NCBI GenBank assembly: GCA_031281765.1
Contig: JAITEX010000050.1
Coordinates: 1-12,720 of the forward strand
Direction of reading: 5' to 3'
Length of the DNA stretch: 12,720 nucleotides
Origin: Eubacteriales Family XIII. Incertae Sedis bacterium
Lineage (GTDB): Bacteria > Bacillota > Clostridia > Peptostreptococcales > Anaerovoracaceae
Both the position numbers and the translations under genes were made by a program. This document shows, one piece after another, positions 7,223 to 12,720 of this stretch (the stretch's first letter is position 1; each line of letters starts with the position of its first letter). The notes beneath the pieces were generated by a model that was not told where the DNA came from, ran no database searches, and saw only the letters and a list, made by a program, of their open reading frames with translations.

Positions 7223-8365
7223 TCAGCCGACGCCGTAGGTGCTGTCGATCTTCGCGAAGTATTCTTTATAGGTATCCTTCGTCACCATCTGGTTTTCGGC
7301 GGCCCAGATCGTGCACTTATCCTTCGGGTCGCGTTCGGCTTCCCACAGCGTTTCCGGGGTCGCCCTGCCGTCAACCATAGCAATCAGGCCTACGGCTCCG
7401 GGTACGCAATACGCGTAGTCCGAAATAGCCAGACAGGATTTCCACGCGCCGTCATAGCCGTTGTTCCACTCATCCTGCAGGATGATGCTGCCGACATCCG
7501 AAATCAGGAAGTCCGCGTCGCGTCCGAGGGCTTCGGCCGCGCGGGCGGCGCCCTGAGCATAGTTCTCAAGGCAGCTCGAAACGAGCCATTTCTTGATTTT
7601 GCTGTTTGCCGTTACGGTCTGAGACGACAAATCATAGCCGACTTCCGCGCTGACCGTACCGCCCGTCAGCCCGTCGACGACAAATACGTTATCTTCGTTA
7701 TCCGGAAATTCCTTCAGGAAGGCGTCGGTAATGCCGTTCGTACGCGCCTGCAGGTCGGGGGATACGGAGAAGTCGATATTCAGCAGCCCTATGGTAGAGG
7801 TGTCGACATCTTCTCCCCAATACGCCTTGTAATTATCGACGAGCCATTGCCCGGTGGCATAGCCGGCGTCGTACTGCTTCATGCCGACGGTCGGCCTGAT
7901 GCAGCTGCCGTTCGCGTCGAAGAACGCCGTGTACATATTCATGTACGGGATGCCGGACTTATCGAGGGCTTCCATGAGGCGGTCCTGGAACTGCGGGTCC
8001 GTATCGAGGAAGAAACCGTCAACGTCTCCGCGGTCTATCAGGGTCTGCAGGTTCTGCATATAGGTTTCCGGGCTTTCATTTCCGCTCATGCGCGTGATGC
8101 TGAAATTGTACGCCTTGCCGGTGACCTCGAACGCGGCGAATGTCGCGTCGACGAGCGCGCTCTCATCGTAATACGCATAGACGAAATTGTACGGATCACG
8201 CGCGAAATGATCGACATCATCCGTAACATATCCGACCGTATCCGATTTTTCCGTATCGACGACCATCTCCTTCTCGGGCTCCTTCTCATTGTCCTTTGAA
8301 CAAGCGCCGAGCGCAAGCGTCATAGCCACAATGAGCGCGAGCGCAATTACTGCTATCTTCTTCAT
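7223..8365 (-). CDS. ABC transporter substrate-binding lipoprotein, sugar-binding (Peripla_BP_4) type
   Basis: The 380-residue protein starts with a signal peptide of two lysines and a hydrophobic core, ending in the lipobox LGAC. Cys22 would be lipidated, tethering it to the outer face of the membrane. A charged linker rich in Lys and Glu follows. The rest fits the type I periplasmic binding-protein fold used for ribose, galactose, AI-2 and similar ligands. It delivers ligand to the permease pair encoded just upstream. The ATG abuts the permease stop codon with no gap, and its strong GGAGG lies inside the last permease codons. This ribosome binding site is the best in the operon, matching the excess of binding protein such importers need. 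The binding-protein gene is last of the transporter set, whereas it is often first. The ligand cannot be predicted; sugars and polyols are typical, but other small molecules are known. Confidence 0.92.
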   Translation of the reverse strand: MKKIAVIALALIVAMTLALGACSKDNEKEPEKEMVVDTEKSDTVGYVTDDVDHFARDPYNFVYAYYDESALVDATFAAFEVTGKAYNFSITRMSGNESPETYMQNLQTLIDRGDVDGFFLDTDPQFQDRLMEALDKSGIPYMNMYTAFFDANGSCIRPTVGMKQYDAGYATGQWLVDNYKAYWGEDVDTSTIGLLNIDFSVSPDLQARTNGITDAFLKEFPDNEDNVFVVDGLTGGTVSAEVGYDLSSQTVTANSKIKKWLVSSCLENYAQGAARAAEALGRDADFLISDVGSIILQDEWNNGYDGAWKSCLAISDYAYCVPGAVGLIAMVDGRATPETLWEAERDPKDKCTIWAAENQMVTKDTYKEYFAKIDSTYGVG

Positions 8366-9382
8366 CTAACTCTCCTCCTTATTACGTGCAAATTCTCTTC
8401 TTCTCTTTATCTCATCTCTTTCGAGGCGTTTTCTCCGCGCCTTGCTGTTAAAGAAGTCCGCCGAAAGAGCGAAGACCAGGATGGCGCCCTGCGCTACTAT
8501 CTGCCAGTAGGACGGCAGGCCGATTGCGGTCAGGCCCGCGCTGAATACCGTGATAAGCAGGATGCCGATAAAACAGCCGCCCATGCCGCCGACACCGCCG
8601 AGGAAGGATATGCCCCCGAGCACGGCCGCGGTAATTGCGTCTATCGCGCCCGTGGATGCGGCCATCGGAGACGCGTTGTGCATGCGGGCCGTCAGTATGA
8701 CGCCGGCGAGCGCCGCAAGCATACCGTTGTTGACATAGAGGGCGGTGACGATGCGGGACGGGTTGATGCCGCAGAGGCGCGCGGCGCGCCGGTTGCCGCC
8801 GATCATAAATATATTACGCCCGAAATTTGTGCGGGTAAGGACAAGGCCGTAGGCTACCATAAGCACGACCATAATGACAAACGGCAGCGGGAATATCCCG
8901 AAGACGGTAGCGGACCCGAGTTTCCAGAACGACGGCACATAGGCCGGGACGGGATGATTGTCCGTCACGACGCTCACCAATCCGTTGTAGATGCCGAGGA
9001 TGCCGAGCGTGCAGATAAAGCCCATAATATGGACGACGTTCACGAAGAACGCGTTGATGAAGCCGCAGCACGCCCCGAAAGCGAGGGCGGCGACGAGGGC
9101 CAGCGGCCACGGCAGCCCGGCCTGAATAGCTATGGCGCATACAATCCCGCCGAAGCAGGCTTCGGCTCCGCTCGCAAGGTCCACCTCCCCGGCAATGAGC
9201 AGCAACGCCATGCCGACCGTAATGGTCCCCGTAAAGCTCATGGCGTTCATAATGTTCTTGATATTATCGAGCGCGAGAAAGTCGTGGTTGAGGATATAAA
9301 ACAACAATGAGACCGCCGCCGTAACGGCTATCAGCGCGAGGTAATTGGAGCCGAATGCGCGTTTCAAACGTGAAATATTCAT
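8366..9382 (-). CDS. ABC transporter permease, RbsC/BPD_transp_2 type (second permease)
   Basis: The 338-residue membrane protein has repeated hydrophobic segments. It carries the RbsC-type landmarks LLIAGEVDLASG (61-72), GGNRRAARLCG (195-205) and the glycine-rich loop LGGISFLGGVGG (255-266), which in this family lies on the cytoplasmic, ATPase-facing side. The C-terminus from about 315 is a highly charged tail rich in Arg, Lys and Glu, longer than in its partner and likely cytoplasmic. The ATG overlaps the stop codon of the preceding permease gene by 4 bases (ATGA), implying coupled translation. It differs clearly from the other permease, so the two probably form a heterodimeric channel, as in LsrC/LsrD and YtfT/YjfF systems. 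The substrate is unknown. Confidence 0.93.
   Translation of the reverse strand: MNISRLKRAFGSNYLALIAVTAAVSLLFYILNHDFLALDNIKNIMNAMSFTGTITVGMALLLIAGEVDLASGAEACFGGIVCAIAIQAGLPWPLALVAALAFGACCGFINAFFVNVVHIMGFICTLGILGIYNGLVSVVTDNHPVPAYVPSFWKLGSATVFGIFPLPFVIMVVLMVAYGLVLTRTNFGRNIFMIGGNRRAARLCGINPSRIVTALYVNNGMLAALAGVILTARMHNASPMAASTGAIDAITAAVLGGISFLGGVGGMGGCFIGILLITVFSAGLTAIGLPSYWQIVAQGAILVFALSADFFNSKARRKRLERDEIKRRREFARNKEES
8371..8380 (-). promoter_or_regulatory. Strong ribosome binding site of the binding-protein gene, inside the permease 3' end
   Basis: The minus-strand sequence AAGGAGGAGA contains a full GGAGG core 8 bases before the ATG at 8365. It lies inside the last codons of the upstream permease gene. 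It fixes the start of the binding protein and suggests high expression relative to the other transporter parts. Confidence 0.8.
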
Positions 9383-10338
9383 GCCTTCACCTCACTCTTA
9401 TTCCGGCGGGACGTCGTGACAAAATCCAGGGTGATAGCCGCGAGCAGCAGCGCGCCCGACGCGACCGTCTGCCAGTATGGCGGTATGTTCACCATCGTCA
9501 TGCCATTGTTGAAGCAGCTCAGTACCATAATGCCGATAATGGCGCCGCCCATGCCGCCGGTCCCGCCGCCGAATGAGATGCCGCCGAGTATCGCGGCCGT
9601 CAGGCCCGCAAACTGGCTTGAGGTAATGCCGACGGTATTCGCGACGAGCAGCTTTGACGCGAGCAGCGTGCCCGCGAGCGCGGCGAGCGCTCCGGCGTTG
9701 ATAAACAGCCCGTAGAGAACCTTCTTCGGCTTCAGGCCGCCGAGCCGCGCCGCGACCCGGTTGCCGCCGACAAGATAGACGCTGCGGCCGAACTTCGTCT
9801 TGTTCAGCAGCATGGCATAGACAATCAAAGCGATGATCGCGATAAGCACGGAGAACGGTATATACCCGAAAAGCAGCTTATTGCCGATAAACCGGAAGGT
9901 GGGGTCCTCTATCGTGACAGCCAGGCCGCTCGTAAAGATATAGCCCGCGCCTGTGGTAATGGACGCGGTGGCGAGCGTCGCGATAAAGGATTGGAATCCG
10001 AGTTCATTCACGAGAAAACCGTTGATCAGGCCTATGAACGCCCCGACCGCGACCGCCGCCACAAGAGCCGCGAACCACGGGACTCCCTGCTTCAGCAGGA
10101 GCGCGGCGACAAAGGAGCTCATCGTGCCGATGCCGCCGAGCGAGAGGTCTATCTCGCCGGCTATCATCAGCGTGCCGGCGCCTATCGTAAGCAACGACAC
10201 TATCGTGATAGATTGAAGGATGTTTATGATGTTCGACGGCCGCAGGGTCCCGCCGCCCGACAGCGCCGCAAATATCACGATGAGCGCAATGAGGAAGAAC
10301 AGCAGTATTGCGTTTTTTGATTTCAAAAATGTCATCAT
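9379..10338 (-). CDS. ABC transporter permease, RbsC/BPD_transp_2 type (first permease)
   Basis: The 319-residue integral membrane protein has the RbsC-type motifs LMIAGEIDLSLG (57-68), GGNRVAARLGG (191-201) and LGGISFGGGTGGMGG (251-265). It should form half of the translocation channel and contact the double ATPase encoded immediately upstream. One base separates it from the ATPase stop codon. Two consecutive ATG codons are possible starts, at 10338-10336 and 10335-10333; the only ribosome-binding-like sequence is a GGGG about 7 bases before the first. The gene overlaps the next permease by 4 bases. The tight spacing supports expression as one unit with the ATPase and second permease. The family is certain, the ligand unknown. 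Confidence 0.93.
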   Translation of the reverse strand: MMTFLKSKNAILLFFLIALIVIFAALSGGGTLRPSNIINILQSITIVSLLTIGAGTLMIAGEIDLSLGGIGTMSSFVAALLLKQGVPWFAALVAAVAVGAFIGLINGFLVNELGFQSFIATLATASITTGAGYIFTSGLAVTIEDPTFRFIGNKLLFGYIPFSVLIAIIALIVYAMLLNKTKFGRSVYLVGGNRVAARLGGLKPKKVLYGLFINAGALAALAGTLLASKLLVANTVGITSSQFAGLTAAILGGISFGGGTGGMGGAIIGIMVLSCFNNGMTMVNIPPYWQTVASGALLLAAITLDFVTTSRRNKSEVKA

Positions 10339-10339
10339 A

Positions 10340-11836
10340 TCATTGCCCCGCCATTGCCAATTCGAGTACGTGTTCCTCGCTTGCCTCTTCGCGGCTGAGG
10401 ACGCCCGTAATCTTCCCGTTAGCCATTACATATATTGTGTCGGAAATATTCAGCACCTCGGGGAGCTCGCTCGAAATCACGATGACCCCCATCCCGGACT
10501 TGGCAAAATCGCAGATGATCTGATATATTTCCGCTTTGGAACCCACGTCGATGCCCTTTGTCGGTTCATCCAATATGAGGACCTTCGTAGCCATCAGTTC
10601 ATTCGTCGCCCTGCCGAGTATCACCTTCTGCTGGTTGCCGCCCGAGAGTTCCCCGACGAGTTTTCCGGTGCTCGGCGTCTTGATGTCGTACTTCTCCACC
10701 GCAATGTCGCTCAGTTTTTTCTCTTTTGCGTTGTCCAAAAAGATAAATTTCCTGATGCGGGACAGCACGGATACCGTGATATTCTGCCGGATGGAACGGG
10801 ACAGCACCAGCCCTTCCTCCTTGCGGTCCTCGGGGCAGAGCGCGACGCCGCAGGCCAGAGCGCCCGAGGGATTTTTGTAGCGCGTACTCCTGCCTTCAAT
10901 CACTATCTCGCCCGATTCGACCTTATCGGCGCCGAATATCGCGCGCGCGAGTTCCGTGCGGCCTGCGCCGACCAATCCCGCAAGGCCGACGATCTCGCCA
11001 CTGCGCAGGGTAAGGCTTATGTCCGTCACTTTTTTCGTCGTGAGGTTTTTTACCTCGAGCACCGTGTCGCCGCGTTCCGTACATCGCGACAGCTTGTTGA
11101 AGGTATCGCCTATCTCCCGCCCGACCATGGCTTTCACAAGGGTCGGCTCGTCGGTTTCGCCCGTCTGGAAGTCCGCGACCTTTTTGCCGTCTTTCAACAC
11201 GATGATCTTGTCCGTAATTTGAAATATCTCAGCCATGCGGTGGGATACGTAAATTACGATCTTGCCCTGCCGCGCGAGCTCCTTGATAAGCCTGAAGAGA
11301 ATCGTTATTTCCGTATCGGCGAGGCTTGCCGTCGGTTCGTCGAAAGCGATGACGTCGGAATTGCGCCGGTAGGCGCGCATGATTTCCACCATCTGCTGCT
11401 GCGCGACGGACAGCCTGCCGACCGTCATGCGCGCGTCAAGCGGGAGCTCAAAGAGGTCGATAAGCTCCTGCGCTTCCTTCCGCAGCTTTTTATAATTGAT
11501 AACGCCGAATTTATTATGCGGGAGTTCACCCGCAAAGATGTTTTCCATAACGCTCAGGGACGCGACCATCTGGCGCTCCTGATAAATCACGCTGATGCCC
11601 CCGCGAAGCGCGTCGCTCGGCACCTTGAAATTCTGAGCTTCCCCGTCAAGGAGCACTTCGCCGCTGTCCGCTTTGATGTCACCGGAGAGTATCTTCAGGA
11701 GCGTGGATTTACCGGCTCCGTTCTCTCCGAGCAGCGCGGTGATGTGGCCGCTGTCCGCACAGAATGAGACCTCTGACAGCGCCACTATACCCGGGAATGC
11801 CTTGGTGATATTACTGAACTCGAGGCGGTTTTTCAC
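10340..11836 (-). CDS. ABC transporter double ATPase, RbsA/MglA type
   Basis: The 498-residue cytoplasmic protein holds two fused ATPase domains, as in all ribose/galactose-type importers. Domain 1 has Walker A GENGAGKST (37-45), a signature region LSVAQQQMVEI (142-152), Walker B ending DEPTAS (166-171) and switch His199. Domain 2 has the degenerate Walker A GLVGAGRTE (287-295) usual in this family, signature LSGGNQQKV (397-405) and Walker B ILDEPTKGID (421-430). Domain 1 lacks the canonical LSGG signature, also common in the family, so the two sites are unequal. The start is GTG, since an in-frame TGA lies directly before it and an AGGAG stands 7 bases upstream. It is the first gene of the transporter group and follows the DGR-like gene after 77 bases. 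It energises import through the two permeases. Confidence 0.95.
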   Translation of the reverse strand: MKNRLEFSNITKAFPGIVALSEVSFCADSGHITALLGENGAGKSTLLKILSGDIKADSGEVLLDGEAQNFKVPSDALRGGISVIYQERQMVASLSVMENIFAGELPHNKFGVINYKKLRKEAQELIDLFELPLDARMTVGRLSVAQQQMVEIMRAYRRNSDVIAFDEPTASLADTEITILFRLIKELARQGKIVIYVSHRMAEIFQITDKIIVLKDGKKVADFQTGETDEPTLVKAMVGREIGDTFNKLSRCTERGDTVLEVKNLTTKKVTDISLTLRSGEIVGLAGLVGAGRTELARAIFGADKVESGEIVIEGRSTRYKNPSGALACGVALCPEDRKEEGLVLSRSIRQNITVSVLSRIRKFIFLDNAKEKKLSDIAVEKYDIKTPSTGKLVGELSGGNQQKVILGRATNELMATKVLILDEPTKGIDVGSKAEIYQIICDFAKSGMGVIVISSELPEVLNISDTIYVMANGKITGVLSREEASEEHVLELAMAGQ

Positions 11837-11848
11837 TCATGAACTCCT
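11834..11848 (-). promoter_or_regulatory. Ribosome binding site fixing a GTG start for the ATPase gene
   Basis: AGGAG at 11848-11844 stands 7 bases before GTG at 11836-11834. An in-frame TGA ends just before the GTG, so no earlier start is possible. An ATG at 11840 in another frame stops after nine codons and is not the start. Confidence 0.75.
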
Positions 11849-11913
11849 TTCGTTTCACTAATTGTACAACACCATCACGCAGTATCGCCATAACAATGCA
11901 ATACAGGATATAA
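11837..11913 (-). promoter_or_regulatory. Short AT-rich spacer, possible weak promoter for the transporter operon
   Basis: This is the only gap before the importer genes. On the minus strand it holds TACAAT, a near match to a -10 box, within the palindrome TTGTACAA, but no convincing -35 box at the right spacing. A small imperfect stem (GTATTGC with GCGATAC) also occurs. There is no T-run, so no terminator separates the DGR-like gene from the ATPase gene. Whether the operon starts here or reads through from upstream is open. Confidence 0.3.
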
Positions 11914-12720
11914 CTAAAAATTCATGTCCACATCCGGCGCTAAATACGCGGCGCGAAAACCCATGTCGGGATAGACATATTCCCTGTTGTCGCGTATATA
12001 AAGCTCCCACAAACCCGCGAATTTAATGTCGTACCACGAGCCGCCCCGCTGCGGTATACGTTCGCCGTAATTCCGCAGGAAAAAGAAGTGTTCGGGGATG
12101 TCCGCGCTGACGGGAGCGAGGCCGAGTTGCAGCAGCAGCTGCGCCGGCGCGGAACCGTCCGCCGTCTTCAGTTCGCGGAGCGGCATGACCGCGTAAGCCC
12201 CGTCCGCCGCGGGATCATCTCCCGTGTACTGCGGCCGCTTTACCTCCGTGCCGAGGACGAAGCCGCCGGGCAGCGTGGTAATCTCCCGTGACGGCGTACC
12301 TTCCGAAACGCTGTCGTATTTGCAGGTTCCCGGGCTGCCCGGGCGTACCAATGCGCCGTCCTTCGCAACGGCGCGCCACAGCCCGCTGTCCGGGCCTTCG
12401 TCCACGCCGAGCGCGCTGTCATTGTCCGGTAGTATCTGAATCTCGCCGTCCACAAGGCGCAGCCCCGCTATCTGCTCCCACACATTGCCGACTAAGTCGT
12501 AGATGCCAGCGGCCGTCCCGTCATGGGACCAGTTTTCCGGCCCCGTACCCGTGAGCGTCCGCTCGGTGATGTCCGTATCGATGCGGTGGCCGCCTTGCGC
12601 AGGTATCCCCTTCGCCTGCGGGTCGTAGAAATCCGACCCTTTGTTTGTATTACCGCCGGGGCGACGCCCGCGCTTCTCGCAGAGATGGGCGACCGCGCAC
12701 CACTCGGCATTCGTCAAAAG
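11914..12720 (-). CDS. C-type-lectin/FGE-sulfatase-fold protein, candidate DGR variable protein (5' end missing)
   Basis: The frame is open from the right window edge to a TAG at 11916-11914, leaving about 268 residues of the C-terminal part. The TTG codon at 12717-12715 is probably internal, since a coding-like frame continues to the edge. The N-proximal part has TNAEWC, GTGPENWSHDG and GIYDLVGNVWEQIAG, features of FGE-sulfatase-like domains. The C-terminus has RGGSWYD, then AGLW, then DMGFRAA. The AGLW block replaces the arginine-rich stretch of ordinary formylglycine-generating enzymes, and no cysteine pair for catalysis is present. This layout matches the ligand-binding C-type-lectin domain of DGR target proteins, where residues between RGGSW and GFR are diversified. 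Many codons there end in C with T, G or C in positions 1-2 (TAC, GAC, TTC, GTC, CCC), compatible with adenine-directed change from AAC/ACC, but others are not diagnostic. No reverse transcriptase or template repeat lies in the window. The fold is well supported; the DGR role is inferred. Confidence 0.75.
   Translation of the reverse strand, partial: LLTNAEWCAVAHLCEKRGRRPGGNTNKGSDFYDPQAKGIPAQGGHRIDTDITERTLTGTGPENWSHDGTAAGIYDLVGNVWEQIAGLRLVDGEIQILPDNDSALGVDEGPDSGLWRAVAKDGALVRPGSPGTCKYDSVSEGTPSREITTLPGGFVLGTEVKRPQYTGDDPAADGAYAVMPLRELKTADGSAPAQLLLQLGLAPVSADIPEHFFFLRNYGERIPQRGGSWYDIKFAGLWELYIRDNREYVYPDMGFRAAYLAPDVDMNF

Noticed and set aside
7214..8299. 361-codon open frame on the plus strand, and a similar one at 6117-7145
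   Set aside because: Both are antisense shadows of the binding-protein and URO-D genes. They show no plausible ribosome binding site or domain.
10220..11767. 515-codon open frame on the plus strand
   Set aside because: It is antisense to the double ATPase, whose Walker and signature motifs are unmistakable. The plus-strand translation has no family motif and an odd His/Arg/Phe-rich composition.
11814..11840. Nine-codon reading frame beginning ATGAGTGAA just before the ATPase start
   Set aside because: It overlaps the GTG start of the ATPase gene in another frame, has poorer spacing to the ribosome binding site and is too short to claim as a gene.
1..12720. CRISPR array, insertion sequence, tRNA or rRNA
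   Set aside because: I saw no spaced repeats, terminal inverted repeats, transposase motifs or cloverleaf-like sequence; the window is almost entirely coding.

Overview
The window reads as part of a chromosome from an anaerobic, moderately GC-rich Firmicute, probably a gut-type Clostridium relative. This rests on two oxygen-sensitive glycyl radical enzymes, strong AGGAGG-type ribosome binding sites, a lipoprotein-type binding protein and TATAAT-like promoters. The taxonomic call is an inference. Every gene I accept lies on the minus strand, so transcription runs from high to low coordinates.

Layout in transcription order. (1) 12720-11914: the 3' part of a gene for a C-type-lectin/FGE-sulfatase-fold protein. 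Its C-terminus closely resembles the variable region of diversity-generating retroelement (DGR) target proteins. (2) 11836-7223: a complete ribose/galactose-type ABC importer, encoding a double ATPase, two different permeases and a lipoprotein substrate-binding protein. The genes are translationally packed, with 1-base, 4-base and 0-base junctions. (3) 7222-7158: a spacer with a very strong 16-bp GC-rich hairpin. (4) 7157-6108: a uroporphyrinogen-decarboxylase (URO-D) superfamily protein of the methyltransferase-like branch. (5) 6107-6040: a spacer with a TATAAT box, a direct repeat and a palindrome, the best internal promoter and operator candidate. (6) 6039-5122: a LysR-family regulator. (7) 5108-2664 and 2638-188: two tandem glycyl radical enzymes of about 815 residues. 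(8) 187-1: an AT-rich non-coding stretch, possibly carrying the promoter and first codons of the next gene.

Together, genes 2-7 look like a catabolic locus. An importer of sugar-like ligands brings in a small molecule. A URO-D-type protein and two glycyl radical enzymes transform it, and a LysR protein controls the set. Both glycyl radical enzymes keep the Cys-x-Glu active site of eliminase/dehydratase-type members rather than the Cys-Cys of pyruvate formate-lyase. They also share a second cysteine in a C-x-E-x-x-G-C-G-T motif. The substrate cannot be read from the sequence. No radical-SAM activating enzyme, corrinoid protein, microcompartment shell gene or reverse transcriptase lies in the window.

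The two points most worth following are the tandem glycyl radical enzyme/URO-D/ABC locus, whose chemistry I do not recognise, and the DGR-like variable protein at the right edge.
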